From an uncultured Prochlorococcus sp. (lineage in GTDB: Bacteria; Cyanobacteriota; Cyanobacteriia; PCC-6307; Cyanobiaceae): a stretch of DNA of 64,000 nt. Every line of letters starts with the position of its first letter. The first letter of the stretch is position 1. The notes beneath the pieces are model-generated. The model saw nothing but the letters and a program-made list of their open reading frames with translations, had not been told where the DNA came from and did no database searches. The stretch lies in the NCBI GenBank assembly GCA_902583265.1, contig CACHVD010000003.1:1-64000 (forward strand), read 5' to 3'. This document shows, in pieces, positions 18,010 through 27,620 of the stretch. The position numbers and the translations under genes were made by a program.

Positions 18010-19563
18010 ATGTCTCCATTAGCTTTAATAAGTGTCTCTGATAAAAAAAATATAATCCCATTTTGCAAGGAATTGGTAGAGCAATTTAATTATAAAATTC
18101 TATCAAGCGGAGGAACTGCTAAACATCTCATAGAGGCAAAAATTCCAGTTATTAAAGTTGCTGATTTTACTAATTCTCCAGAAATTCTTGGAGGAAGAGT
18201 TAAAACTTTACATCCAAAAATACACGGGGGAATATTAGCTAAAAGAACTGATGAAGAACATAAAAAAGATATAGAAGCTAATAATCTTGATTTAATTGAC
18301 TTAGTAGTTGTAAATTTATATCCTTTTAAAAAAACTGTAGATAATGGGGCTAAATGGGAAGATGCTATTGAAAATATCGATATCGGAGGACCATCTATGA
18401 TTCGTTCTGCAGCTAAAAATCATAAAGATGTTTCCGTTTTAGTTGATCCTAGTCAGTATCAAAATTTTCTTGAAGAAAGTAAAAAAGGTGAATTGAAAGA
18501 CTCATATAAAGCAAAATTAGCCCTTGAAGCTTTTCAACATACAGCAGACTATGACACTGCAATATCTAATTGGATAAGAAAAGAAAGAGATTTACAATCT
18601 TCCAAATATATTGAATCTTATCCACTAATAAAAACCTTAAGATATGGGGAGAATCCTCATCAAAAAGCTTTCTGGTATGGTTTACCTAATATTGGATGGA
18701 ACTCAGCAGAACAATTACAGGGAAAAGACTTAAGTTATAACAATCTATTAGATCTAGAGTCGGCACTTTCAACAGTTTTAGAATTTGGCTACACAGAAAA
18801 AGATGAACTTAAAACCGAAATGTTTGCCTCTGTCATCTTAAAACATAATAATCCTTGTGGTGCTTCTATAAGTAGTTCAGCTTCTAAAGCATTTTTGAAT
18901 GCTTTGGAATGCGACTCTGTTAGTGCATTTGGAGGAATAGTTGCTTTTAATTCAAATGTTGATAGTGAGACCGCAATTCACCTCAAAGATATTTTCTTAG
19001 AGTGTGTCGTCGCTCCATCTTTTGATGAGGAAGCTTTAGAAATTTTAAAAGTTAAAAAGAATTTAAGAATTTTAAAGTTTTCAAAAGATCAACTTCCAAA
19101 AAAGAGTCAAAATTCTACTAAATCAATAATGGGAGGATTACTAGTTCAAGATACTGACGATAGTGAAGAAAAAACTGAAAATTGGATTTCAGTAACTAAA
19201 AAGAATCCCAGTAATGAGATGATTTTAGATCTAAATTTTGCGTGGAATATTTGTAAACACGTAAAATCAAATGCAATTGTAATTGCAAAAGACCAAAAAA
19301 CTATTGGAATTGGAGCTGGACAAATGAATAGAGTTGGAGCGGCAAAAATTGCATTAAAAGCAGCGGAAGAATCATCTTCAGAAGCTGTTTTGGCAAGCGA
19401 TGGTTTTTTTCCATTTGCTGATACTGTAGAACTTGCAAATGAGTATGGAATAAAAGCAATAGTTCAGCCTGGAGGTAGTTTGAGGGACCAAGAAAGTATT
19501 GATATGTGTAATTCAAAAGGGATATCGATGGTCTTTACTCAAAAAAGACATTTTTTGCATTAG
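18010..19563 (+). CDS. purH: Bifunctional AICAR transformylase/IMP cyclohydrolase
   Basis: The last two steps of purine synthesis: AICAR formylation, then ring closure to IMP. It has 517 residues, full length for the bifunctional enzyme. The N-terminal cyclohydrolase shows ALISVSDKKNI, SSGGTAKHL, VKTLHPKIHGGIL and DIGGPSMIRSAAKNH. The C-terminal transformylase shows RYGENPHQKA, LKHNNPCGASIS and VLASDGFFPFADTVE. It stops one base before the convergent DoxX gene's stop. Confidence 0.97.
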   Translation: MSPLALISVSDKKNIIPFCKELVEQFNYKILSSGGTAKHLIEAKIPVIKVADFTNSPEILGGRVKTLHPKIHGGILAKRTDEEHKKDIEANNLDLIDLVVVNLYPFKKTVDNGAKWEDAIENIDIGGPSMIRSAAKNHKDVSVLVDPSQYQNFLEESKKGELKDSYKAKLALEAFQHTADYDTAISNWIRKERDLQSSKYIESYPLIKTLRYGENPHQKAFWYGLPNIGWNSAEQLQGKDLSYNNLLDLESALSTVLEFGYTEKDELKTEMFASVILKHNNPCGASISSSASKAFLNALECDSVSAFGGIVAFNSNVDSETAIHLKDIFLECVVAPSFDEEALEILKVKKNLRILKFSKDQLPKKSQNSTKSIMGGLLVQDTDDSEEKTENWISVTKKNPSNEMILDLNFAWNICKHVKSNAIVIAKDQKTIGIGAGQMNRVGAAKIALKAAEESSSEAVLASDGFFPFADTVELANEYGIKAIVQPGGSLRDQESIDMCNSKGISMVFTQKRHFLH

Positions 19564-19564
19564 G

Positions 19565-20125
19565 TTAATTTGATTTTGGATAATATGTAATCTTGTTAGT
19601 CTTTCTAAATAAAGAGAGTCTCCCTGGGCCTGCACATAGAAAATAAAGAGAAATAGCTCCATATATAAAAGACAATTCGAAAGCATAATTGTGACCCTCA
19701 ACTACTGCAAGAGGAAAGCCTTCTAATCCAGTATCTAAGATATGAAAATAAACAGCAAATGCCATCGTAGAAAATAGTCCTAGAGAAGAAAGCCTAGCAA
19801 AAATCCCTAAAGCCAATCCCAATGGACAAACTAGTTGAGTGATAGCTGCTCCAAACGTCCAAATAACAGGATCACCTGGCAAAAATGGGAAGTACTTACC
19901 AACTACAAATTCTGCAAAACCCTGTGGATCCTGAAGTTTCTCTAGTCCATGATGAATCATCAAAGCACAAAAACCAATTCTTAAAACAAAAATTGATAAT
20001 TCTCCAAGGATATTTACTTCTGACCCTGAAGATGAATTAGCAACAACAACTTCAACTTTTTGGGGAGCTTTAGTTCTATTCATACTGGCTGTTTGAACCT
20101 CATTGGCCTGTGTTTTGTCTTCCAT
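19565..20125 (-). CDS. DoxX family membrane protein
   Basis: A 186-residue membrane protein with four hydrophobic segments at about residues 45-65, 85-110, 115-135 and 145-170 after a polar N-terminus of about 40 residues. The conserved pattern is RIGFCALMIHHGLEKL followed by FVVGKYFPFLPG, then FGAAITQLVCPLGLALGI. This matches DoxX/MauE-like proteins whose role is poorly known; some take part in thiol redox or sulfur metabolism elsewhere. No operon partner is evident. Confidence 0.82.
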   Translation of the reverse strand: MEDKTQANEVQTASMNRTKAPQKVEVVVANSSSGSEVNILGELSIFVLRIGFCALMIHHGLEKLQDPQGFAEFVVGKYFPFLPGDPVIWTFGAAITQLVCPLGLALGIFARLSSLGLFSTMAFAVYFHILDTGLEGFPLAVVEGHNYAFELSFIYGAISLYFLCAGPGRLSLFRKTNKITYYPKSN

Positions 20126-20228
20126 ACTTCATAAATTTTCCATTATTCTAGTAAATAAGAAGATCTTTAGGAAATAACTGAGTAATAAATTATAAAAACT
20201 AAGCAAAGTTTTCAATGCTAATCCAAAT

Positions 20229-21425
20229 TTAGGAAGCAATTTCAATTAACTTTTCAATCACATCAGCAACAACTTTGTCAGGAGTTGATGCACCAGAGGT
20301 AATTCCAACATTAATATTTCCACTAGGTAAAAAATTATTTTTAATTTCTAAATCTGAGCCTAGTGGCTTATGCAATATAGAGTTTTGTTCAACTGATATC
20401 CTCTCAGGCGTATCTATGTGAAAAGAAGAAATATTCTTAGTAATTGCTATTTCCTGTAAATGAGTGGTATTAGATGAATTGAAACCTCCAATAACAACAA
20501 GAATGTCAAGTTCCTCATCCACCAAAGAAAACATTGCATCTTGTCTTTCTTCGGTAGCATCACAAATTGTGTTAAAAGCTAAAAAGTGACTATTGATGTT
20601 TTCTGGTCCAAATTTTTTTAACATCGTTTTTTCAAAAACCTTTCCAATTTCCTCTGTCTCACTTTTAAGCATAGTTGTCTGGTTAGCAACTCCAACTCTA
20701 TCTAAATCTTTATCAGGATCAAATCCATTAGAAAAAGCTTTAGCAAATTTATTCATAAATTCATTTCTGTTTCCTCTACCAAGAATATATTCAGATACGT
20801 AATTTGCTTCTTCTAGATCCAGTACAACTAGATATTTGCCTGCAAATGAGCTAGTGGCGAGTGTTTCTTCATGCTTAAACTTTCCATGAATGATAGATGT
20901 AAAAACATGTTTTTTATGTTTCTCAACGGTGTGCCAAACTTTAGAAACCCAAGGGCAAGTTGTATCTATTATGTGACATCCCTTCTCATGAAGTAGTTTC
21001 ATTTCTTGGACAGTAGCTCCAAAAGCAGGCAATATAACAACGTCACCATTCGAGACTAAAGAAAAATCTTTAATTCCATTTTTGGCTGAAATAAATTTAA
21101 CATTCATTTTCCTTAAATGATCATTAACTGAGGGATTATGAATTATTTCGTTTGTTATCCAAATATTTTCATTAGGGTAATGTCTTCTAGTCTCATAAGC
21201 CATTGCTACAGCTCTTTCTACACCCCAACAAAAACCAAAGGCTTTAGCTAATTTTATTTTTAGTCTACCTTTAGTATAAGTAAAACCATTATCCCTTATT
21301 GAGGATATCAAATCACTTTGGTAAGCTTCTTCTAACGCTTTTGCTCTTTTTGTTGGAGAATCGAAACCCCTTCTATTGTATCTATCAGAATGATGAAGTG
21401 ATCTTCTAAAAGCTTGAGTATCCAT
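20229..21425 (-). CDS. ispH: 4-hydroxy-3-methylbut-2-enyl diphosphate reductase
   Basis: Final step of the MEP isoprenoid pathway, giving IPP and DMAPP for chlorophyll phytol, carotenoids and quinones. It has 398 residues, the long cyanobacterial/plastid form with an N-terminal extension of about 55 residues. The Fe-S cluster cysteines are C66 ([13 protein letters not shown]), C157 (DTTCPWVSK) and C288 ([13 protein letters not shown]). The substrate-binding [13 protein letters not shown] and ITSGASTPD motifs are present. It is likely to receive electrons from ferredoxin, as known for cyanobacterial IspH. Confidence 0.97.
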   Translation of the reverse strand: MDTQAFRRSLHHSDRYNRRGFDSPTKRAKALEEAYQSDLISSIRDNGFTYTKGRLKIKLAKAFGFCWGVERAVAMAYETRRHYPNENIWITNEIIHNPSVNDHLRKMNVKFISAKNGIKDFSLVSNGDVVILPAFGATVQEMKLLHEKGCHIIDTTCPWVSKVWHTVEKHKKHVFTSIIHGKFKHEETLATSSFAGKYLVVLDLEEANYVSEYILGRGNRNEFMNKFAKAFSNGFDPDKDLDRVGVANQTTMLKSETEEIGKVFEKTMLKKFGPENINSHFLAFNTICDATEERQDAMFSLVDEELDILVVIGGFNSSNTTHLQEIAITKNISSFHIDTPERISVEQNSILHKPLGSDLEIKNNFLPSGNINVGITSGASTPDKVVADVIEKLIEIAS

Positions 21426-21473
21426 GTTTTAGATATTACAACATTCTAAACATTTATTTGTGAAAAAAAAAAA

Positions 21474-21493
21474 AACCTGACATAAGTCAGGTT
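21474..21493 (-). terminator. Rho-independent terminator after amt1
   Basis: Read on the minus strand, an eight-base perfect stem AACCTGAC/GTCAGGTT with the four-base loop TTAT is followed by a run of more than ten T residues (bases 21463-21473 on the plus strand are all A). It begins about 24 bases after the amt1 stop. This is a strong intrinsic terminator. Confidence 0.93.
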
Positions 21494-21516
21494 TCTAAAA
21501 TCAATAATCAGGAAGA

Positions 21517-22977
21517 TTATTTAGCAGATGCAAAGTCAGGATATGCTTCCATTCCATGCTCTCCTATATCTAGGCCTTGAGTCTCTTCCTCTTCAGATAC
21601 TCGGATTCCTCCAAATAATCCTCCAATTACAGACCAAGCAATCCAGCAGGTAACCAGTGTCCAGATAGCATAAGCTGCGGCACCAAGAGCTTGAATTAGT
21701 AGAAGAGTAATACCTCCACCATTGAACAATCCCATACCTGCTCCATCTCCTTGTACAGCTGTACCCCAAAGGCCAATCACTACAGTACCCCATACACCAC
21801 AAACTCCGTGAACAGAGAATGCGCCTACAGGATCATCGATCTCAGCAGCATCAAGGGCTGCAACAGAAAATACAACTATGATTCCTCCAACTAGTCCTGC
21901 GAACCAGGCTCCAGCAAGAGTCATATCACCACAACCGGCAGTGATACTAACCAAACCAGCAAGGATTCCGTTAATAATCATTGTCAGATCAGGCTTACCA
22001 GAAGTTAATGTTGAAACAACAGTTGCTCCGATAGCTCCAGCTGCTGCTGCCAAAGTAGTTGTTACAGCAACATAAGGAACCCATTGATCCATAGCAAGTT
22101 GAGATCCAGGATTAAATCCATACCAACCTATCCATAGAACTAATGCACCTAAAGTAGCTATAGCCATATTATGTCCTGGCATAGCCTGAGGTTTTCCATC
22201 AGAGTATTTGCCAATTCTTGGCCCAAGAAGCATAGCTCCTACAAGACCTGCCCATGCTCCAACTGAGTGAACGATTGAAGAACCAGCAAAATCAACAAAA
22301 CCTAAAGAATCAAGCCAACCGCCATTCCATTTCCAGCTTCCAGCAATTGGATAAATAAATGCAGTTAATACAATCGCAAAAACAACAAATTCTCCAAATT
22401 TAACTCTTTCAGCAACAAGACCGGAAACGATAGTTGCCGCAGTTCCTGCAAATGCAGACTGGAACAAGAAATCAACAGTTGGGACTAATCCAGCATCAGT
22501 TACCATATCTGCGGTAACTGTTGGATCAAAAAATAAGCCGCCAAAATAAAGCCATCCGTCAGCAACACTTCCTCCGTACATTAATGAATAGCCGATAAAC
22601 CAATAAGAAGTTACAGCTAGAGCAAATACAAAGAGGTTTTTAGCAAGGATGTTTACAGCGTTCTTAGAACGGCACATACCTGCCTCAACCATAGCGAAAC
22701 CAGCGTTCATGAAGATCACTAAGATAGTAGCGATCAAAAGCCATAAATTGTTAGCAAGAAAAGCTGCATTCAACTCAGGTAAATCAGCTGCATGAGCTGA
22801 GAGATTGAAAATACCTAAACCAAACAAAGCTAGGGGAACAGTTGCAAGCCACAACATAGAGCGGTTTGAACTAAATCCTCGAATACTCCTCAAAAGGAGC
22901 ATAGGTCCATTGACAAGACTTGCATCTTGAAGTTTGGACCTAGAGCGCCTTTGAGGCGTTTGCAAAGCAGTGGTCAT
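21517..22977 (-). CDS. amt1: Ammonium transporter (Amt family)
   Basis: High-affinity ammonium uptake channel. It has 486 residues: a polar N-terminus of about 45 residues, a hydrophobic segment (LATVPLALFGLGIFNLSAHA) that may be a signal peptide or an extra helix, then about 11 membrane helices. Family signatures: NNLWLLIATILVIFMNAGFAMVEAG, FQSAFAGTAATIVSGLVAER, and FAGSSIVHSVGAWAGLVGA with a pore His; the second pore His is in FSVHGVCGVWG. The gene has its own NtcA-type promoter (23032-23074) and a strong terminator, so it is a single-gene, nitrogen-regulated unit. Confidence 0.96.
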   Translation of the reverse strand: MTTALQTPQRRSRSKLQDASLVNGPMLLLRSIRGFSSNRSMLWLATVPLALFGLGIFNLSAHAADLPELNAAFLANNLWLLIATILVIFMNAGFAMVEAGMCRSKNAVNILAKNLFVFALAVTSYWFIGYSLMYGGSVADGWLYFGGLFFDPTVTADMVTDAGLVPTVDFLFQSAFAGTAATIVSGLVAERVKFGEFVVFAIVLTAFIYPIAGSWKWNGGWLDSLGFVDFAGSSIVHSVGAWAGLVGAMLLGPRIGKYSDGKPQAMPGHNMAIATLGALVLWIGWYGFNPGSQLAMDQWVPYVAVTTTLAAAAGAIGATVVSTLTSGKPDLTMIINGILAGLVSITAGCGDMTLAGAWFAGLVGGIIVVFSVAALDAAEIDDPVGAFSVHGVCGVWGTVVIGLWGTAVQGDGAGMGLFNGGGITLLLIQALGAAAYAIWTLVTCWIAWSVIGGLFGGIRVSEEEETQGLDIGEHGMEAYPDFASAK

Positions 22978-23031
22978 AAAAAAAAATTAGATCTGCAAAA
23001 AAACAGTTTGTGCTGTTTCCTTTCAAATTTA

Positions 23032-23074
23032 AATTTATTCAAAAAACTTATCAGTGTCTAGTAGTTGTTTATAC
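23032..23074 (-). promoter_or_regulatory. NtcA-activated promoter of amt1
   Basis: A perfect NtcA palindrome GTA-N8-TAC occupies 23061-23074. Reading towards amt1 on the minus strand, the TAC half is followed after 23 bases by TAAATT (23037-23032), which fits the TAN3T -10 box of NtcA-activated cyanobacterial promoters, where the usual gap is 20-24 bases. The predicted transcript start leaves a leader of roughly 45-50 bases. Site and spacing are seen directly; activation under nitrogen limitation is inferred from the known NtcA promoter class. Confidence 0.88.
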
Positions 23075-23151
23075 CAATTTTATAGTTGCACCTTAAAAAA
23101 TTATTTGTTAATTTAAAAAATTTTTTCTTTTAGGTAGCAGAATAATTAATT

Positions 23152-23898
23152 TCATCCCATTTTCAAAGGTTTAATTCCATTCCATGTTACGTGGTCTTTA
23201 TGAAATATAAAGGAGCAAGGGATAATTATCACACCTGCAGTCAAAGATTCTCTAAAAAGCTTGCCATATAAGGGATCTGCCTCATCTCCAGGAGCAAAAA
23301 AATTGGCATCTTCTCTTGTAATACAAGGCACTAAAACACTTTTACTCTTTGGAATTTGTTCTTTTAATTCTATAAGGTGTTTTTGTCCTCTTTTCGTTAC
23401 TGTATCTGGGAAAAGAGCAATATCTTTTGTAATCCAGGTAGTGTTTTTTACCTCTATGTAAATGTTACGATTATCAGGATTTGAAGATTTTGGAGTTAAA
23501 TAAAAGTCAATTCTACTTTTTTTTTCTTTTCCATAAGGCACTTCAGATTCAATTATCTTTATTTCTCCAATTTTTTCTCTTAGCAAGTCTTTCTCAATTA
23601 CTTTTTTAATTAACTTATTTGCAAAAAGAGTATTGATTCCTACCCAAACCTCCTCATTTTTGGCATTAAGAACACATATCTGTTCCCAAGTAAATGGCAA
23701 TTTTCTTTTTGGAGAACGAGAAACACTTATTCTTACCTTTGCTCCCTCGGTCAAAAGTCCTTTCATAGGACCTGTATTAGCACAATGAGCAGTTACTATC
23801 TGTCCACTCTCAAGTTTAATGTCCGCAAGAAACCTTTTATAACGCTTAATTAAAACCCCTTCAATTAATGGATCAAATTCAATTATCCGATCGTTCAT
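23152..23898 (-). CDS. sfsA: SfsA family protein (sugar fermentation stimulation homologue)
   Basis: A 248-residue protein of the SfsA family, proposed to be a DNA-binding or nuclease-fold protein; its cellular role is unsettled. Family motifs: [45 protein letters not shown]-containing core, [10 protein letters not shown] and [16 protein letters not shown]. Length is typical. It is divergent from murJ and lies upstream of the amt1 promoter on the same strand. I see no terminator between them. Confidence 0.93.
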   Translation of the reverse strand: MNDRIIEFDPLIEGVLIKRYKRFLADIKLESGQIVTAHCANTGPMKGLLTEGAKVRISVSRSPKRKLPFTWEQICVLNAKNEEVWVGINTLFANKLIKKVIEKDLLREKIGEIKIIESEVPYGKEKKSRIDFYLTPKSSNPDNRNIYIEVKNTTWITKDIALFPDTVTKRGQKHLIELKEQIPKSKSVLVPCITREDANFFAPGDEADPLYGKLFRESLTAGVIIIPCSFIFHKDHVTWNGIKPLKMG

Positions 23899-23973
23899 AA
23901 AATATGTCGCTTGTTAAAAATCAAATATAATTGAAACTCGATCTTCTTGAAAAAATTTTTTAGCTAAAGCCAA

Positions 23974-25557
23974 ATGCATTCATTTTTAAAAAATAATATT
24001 TTTTCTATTTCATTTGGTACTAGTCTTAGTAAGTTAGCTGGATGTATTCGACAAATATTCATAGCGGCTGCTTTTGGGGTTGGAATAACATACGATGCAT
24101 TTAATTATGCATATATAATTCCTGGTTTTTTACTAATAATAATTGGGGGTATTAATGGTCCATTGCATAACGCAGTCGTTGCAGTTTTAACTCCACTTAA
24201 CAAAAAAAATGGAGGGATTGTTTTAACTCAAGTAAGCATAAAACTTTCAATACTATTATTCATTTTAGCCATATTTATTTACTTGAATTCCAGTTTATTA
24301 ATTGATTTATTGGCCCCGAATTTAAGTTACGAAGCTAAATCTATTGCAACTTACCAATTACAAATACTTACACCTTGCATCCCTTTATCAGGCTTAATAG
24401 GTTTAAGCTTTGGCGCCTTAAATTCCCAAAGAAAATTCTTTTTATCAAGTATAAGTCCAGCAATAACAAGTGTAACTATTATTTTTTTTATTTTATTTAG
24501 TTGGATTTTCAACCAAGAAAATACATTTTCTAATTTCTTTACCTACACGGGATTACTGGCATTTGCAACTTTGACAGGAACTTTAATTCAATTTGTTGTT
24601 CAAATTTGGGAAATAAATAAGATTGGTCTCTTGAGATTACAGTCAACCTTCAATTTATTTAAAGATGAAGAGAGGAGGATTTTCAAACTAATTATTCCAG
24701 CATCTATCTCATCAGGTCTAAGTCAAATTAATGTTTTTATCGATATGTTTTTCGCTTCAAGCTTTCAAGGCGCGGCATCTGGACTAGCTTACGGAAACTT
24801 TCTTATACAAGCCCCCTTAGGCATATTATCTAACTCCTTGATTCTGCCATTACTTCCAAAATTCTCAAAATTGAGAAGTGAAAAAGACAAAAGAGGCCTC
24901 CAAAAACAATTGATATCTGGGATAGAGTACTGTTTCTTGACATCTATTTTTTTAACCGGATTTTTCATAACATTCAATAATCAAATCGTGCAATTAGTTT
25001 TTCAAAGAGGATCTTTTGATTATTCAGCAACTTTAAAAGTGAAGAATATATTAATTGCTTATGCTGTTGGCATACCCTTTTATCTTTATAGAGATTTATT
25101 AGTAAGAACTTACTATTCAATAGAAAAAACAAACTTCCCTTTTAAGTCTTCATTTGCAGGGATAATATTTAATATTATTTTTGATTGGTTTTTAATTGGT
25201 GCTCCTACTAGGAATTTTGGGAATCTTTCTCCTTATAATTTTGGAGTCGTGGGAATAATTTTATCTTCAGTAATAGTCAACTTTATAGTTTGTATTTTTC
25301 TTTCTTTTAATCTGCGAAATGAAAATATCATTTTGCCTAACTTGGAATTATTTAGGAAAATTTGCCTCATGTCATTAGCAGCATTTATAGACAGCACACT
25401 TTGTTTTACTATTCTCCAAACTACGAATAACTTCAATTCAAATTTTGCAGAATTTTTATTATTAATATTTGGAACTCTAACTTTTTTTATGATTTATTTT
25501 TTACTTACAAAATTCTTGAAAGTAAATAAATTTAAAGTTTCAAAAAAAGAAATTTAG
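23974..25557 (+). CDS. murJ: Lipid II flippase MurJ (MviN)
   Basis: Moves lipid II across the plasma membrane for peptidoglycan assembly. It has 527 residues with about 14 hydrophobic segments spread through the whole length. Family signatures: SLSKLAGCIRQIFIAAAFG near the N-terminus, and INVFIDMFFASSF plus GNFLIQAPLGILSNSLILPLLPK in the middle. The C-terminal RTYYSIEKTNFPFK is also typical of MviN proteins. It ends 3 bases before the convergent small DUF3181-like gene. Confidence 0.95.
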   Translation: MHSFLKNNIFSISFGTSLSKLAGCIRQIFIAAAFGVGITYDAFNYAYIIPGFLLIIIGGINGPLHNAVVAVLTPLNKKNGGIVLTQVSIKLSILLFILAIFIYLNSSLLIDLLAPNLSYEAKSIATYQLQILTPCIPLSGLIGLSFGALNSQRKFFLSSISPAITSVTIIFFILFSWIFNQENTFSNFFTYTGLLAFATLTGTLIQFVVQIWEINKIGLLRLQSTFNLFKDEERRIFKLIIPASISSGLSQINVFIDMFFASSFQGAASGLAYGNFLIQAPLGILSNSLILPLLPKFSKLRSEKDKRGLQKQLISGIEYCFLTSIFLTGFFITFNNQIVQLVFQRGSFDYSATLKVKNILIAYAVGIPFYLYRDLLVRTYYSIEKTNFPFKSSFAGIIFNIIFDWFLIGAPTRNFGNLSPYNFGVVGIILSSVIVNFIVCIFLSFNLRNENIILPNLELFRKICLMSLAAFIDSTLCFTILQTTNNFNSNFAEFLLLIFGTLTFFMIYFLLTKFLKVNKFKVSKKEI

Positions 25558-25560
25558 TTT

Positions 25561-25845
25561 TTAAAAAAAACTTTCCAAAATCTCTTCTAATTCTAGAATT
25601 TGTGAGTTAGTGATTAAATTAATCAGTGGAATACTATTAACACCATCCCCTACTTTTACATTTATTGCTTCCAGACTTAATTTTGCAGCCTCCAATGGGC
25701 TTTGATCTTTATTGCTGATACATTCAATAGCAAGATGCCTAGCTAGTCCAGCGTCTCCAAGATACAAATTCCACTTTTCTATTTTTATAAAAACCTTTTC
25801 GGAAATAACATTTTCTAGATCACTTATACTTATCTGAGAGTCCAT
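25561..25845 (-). CDS. DUF3181-like small protein
   Basis: A 94-residue soluble acidic protein with no signal peptide or membrane segment. The segment VFIKIEKWNLYLGDAGLARHLAIE resembles the core of DUF3181, a small family conserved in cyanobacteria; that assignment is from memory of the pattern and is moderate. It lies 14 bases downstream of another small gene on the same strand, so the two are probably co-transcribed. Function unknown. Confidence 0.7.
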   Translation of the reverse strand: MDSQISISDLENVISEKVFIKIEKWNLYLGDAGLARHLAIECISNKDQSPLEAAKLSLEAINVKVGDGVNSIPLINLITNSQILELEEILESFF

Positions 25846-25859
25846 AAAAAGAAAATAAT

Positions 25860-26141
25860 TTAAGTTGATTGTTTTGAAGTATCTTTAGGTTTTTTTATAA
25901 TTACGAAAAGTAAATGGGAGGCCAAAAGAACTGACCAGACAATTGCAAAATTATTAAAATAGCTGATTTCATATTTAATCTCTTTTAAAAGCCACGTGCC
26001 ACTTACAATCGCAGTAAATATCATGCAGTGAATAACAAAATTTACTATTCGAGAAAAATGTTTATAGATAGGATCTTCTGAGTCACCATTTCCGTACCAC
26101 TTTATAGGCATATTAATAATTAGATTGTTAATAATAGACAT
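25860..26141 (-). CDS. Small two-helix membrane protein, unknown function
   Basis: A 93-residue protein with two predicted membrane helices (about residues 32-52 and 65-83) and polar ends. The start may be the first Met (26141) or Met11 (26111); the second puts the polar motif MPIKWYGNGDSEDPIYKHFS at the N-terminus and looks more natural. I recognise no named family. Its position directly before the DUF3181-like gene on the same strand suggests co-expression. Confidence 0.65.
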   Translation of the reverse strand: MSIINNLIINMPIKWYGNGDSEDPIYKHFSRIVNFVIHCMIFTAIVSGTWLLKEIKYEISYFNNFAIVWSVLLASHLLFVIIKKPKDTSKQST

Positions 26142-26197
26142 TTTACCCGAATTCTAGTTGACTAAGAGACCCTGAAACAGAGATATTACATAATTAT

Positions 26198-26271
26198 GCG
26201 CCTGTAGCTCAGTGGATTAGAGCACCTGACTACGGATCAGGGTGTCGGGAGTTCGAATCTCTCCAGGCGCG
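26198..26271 (+). tRNA. tRNA-Arg (ACG)
   Basis: A complete 74-base cloverleaf. The acceptor GCGCCTG pairs with CAGGCGC; the D arm starts GCTCAGTGG; the anticodon stem CCTGA/TCAGG holds loop CTACGGA with anticodon ACG; the T loop is TTCGAAT; the discriminator is G and CCA is not encoded. The A34 wobble base (inosine after editing) reads CGU/CGC/CGA arginine codons. Confidence 0.97.
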
Positions 26272-26348
26272 TTTAAAATTCTGAAATATTCTTTTTATAT
26301 TTTTCTAAAAAATATCGTCTATATTATGGGTATTACTTATCAAATTCA

Positions 26349-27620
26349 ATGAATATACTTCAAAATCTTAAAGAAAGTGATTCAGTAATATCGAATTTTA
26401 TTAACTCTGAAAAAAATAGGCAGGAAACTCATCTTGAGTTAATCGCAAGCGAAAATTTCGCATCAATTGCCGTTATGCAGGCTCAAGGTTCCGTACTTAC
26501 AAATAAATACGCCGAGGGATTACCCCAAAAAAGATATTACGGGGGATGTGAATTTGTTGATGAAATCGAAGAATTAGCTATTCAGAGAGCGAAAAAATTA
26601 TTTAATGCAAATTGGGCTAATGTTCAACCCCATAGTGGAGCGCAGGCAAATGCTGCTGTTTTCCTAAGTCTACTTAAACCTGGCGACACAATCATGGGGA
26701 TGGATTTATCTCATGGTGGGCACCTAACTCATGGGTCTCCAGTAAATATGAGTGGTAAATGGTTCAATGCAGTTCACTATGGCGTAAATAAAGAAACTAG
26801 TGAATTAAATTTTGATGAAATAAGAGAGATAGCACTTGAAACAAAACCAAAATTAATCATATGTGGATATTCTGCTTATCCAAGAACAATCGATTTTGAG
26901 TCATTTAGAAATATTGCAGATGAAGTTGGTGCATTCTTAATGGCTGATATTGCACACATCGCCGGTCTTGTAGCAAGTAAACTTCACCCTAATCCAATAC
27001 CATATTGTGATGTAGTAACCACAACTACTCATAAAACATTAAGAGGGCCTAGAGGGGGACTTATCTTGTGTAAAGATGCAGAATTTGGAAAGAAATTTGA
27101 TAAATCTGTTTTCCCCGGAACTCAGGGTGGTCCCTTAGAACATATTATTGCCGCTAAAGCAGTTGCATTTGGAGAAGCCTTGCAGCCAGATTTCGTTAAT
27201 TATTCCCAACAAGTAATAAAAAATGCAAAAGTTCTAGCTTCAACTTTAATAAATAGAGGTATTAATATCGTTAGTGGAGGCACTGATAACCATATTGTTT
27301 TACTCGATTTAAGGAGTATCAATATGACTGGTAAGATTGCTGACCTACTTGTAAGTGAAGTGAATATCACTGCAAATAAAAATACTGTTCCATTTGACCC
27401 TGAATCACCTTTTGTAACCAGCGGACTAAGGTTGGGAACTGCTGCTTTAACTACTAGAGGCTTTCATGAAGATGCTTTTGCTGAAGTTGGCGAAATTATT
27501 GCTGATAGATTACTTAATCCAGACGATTCACTGATTGAAAGCCAATGTAAAGAAAGAGTATTAACCTTATGTAATCGTTTTCCCCTTTATGAAGGCAAAC
27601 TTGAAGCATCAATTAAATGA
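26349..27620 (+). CDS. glyA: Serine hydroxymethyltransferase
   Basis: PLP enzyme interconverting serine and glycine while charging tetrahydrofolate with one-carbon units. It has 423 residues. Motifs: [56 protein letters not shown] and the PLP lysine in [15 protein letters not shown]. The cinA-like gene starts within its last four bases (ATGA overlap), so translation of the two is probably coupled. Confidence 0.98.
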   Translation: MNILQNLKESDSVISNFINSEKNRQETHLELIASENFASIAVMQAQGSVLTNKYAEGLPQKRYYGGCEFVDEIEELAIQRAKKLFNANWANVQPHSGAQANAAVFLSLLKPGDTIMGMDLSHGGHLTHGSPVNMSGKWFNAVHYGVNKETSELNFDEIREIALETKPKLIICGYSAYPRTIDFESFRNIADEVGAFLMADIAHIAGLVASKLHPNPIPYCDVVTTTTHKTLRGPRGGLILCKDAEFGKKFDKSVFPGTQGGPLEHIIAAKAVAFGEALQPDFVNYSQQVIKNAKVLASTLINRGINIVSGGTDNHIVLLDLRSINMTGKIADLLVSEVNITANKNTVPFDPESPFVTSGLRLGTAALTTRGFHEDAFAEVGEIIADRLLNPDDSLIESQCKERVLTLCNRFPLYEGKLEASIK

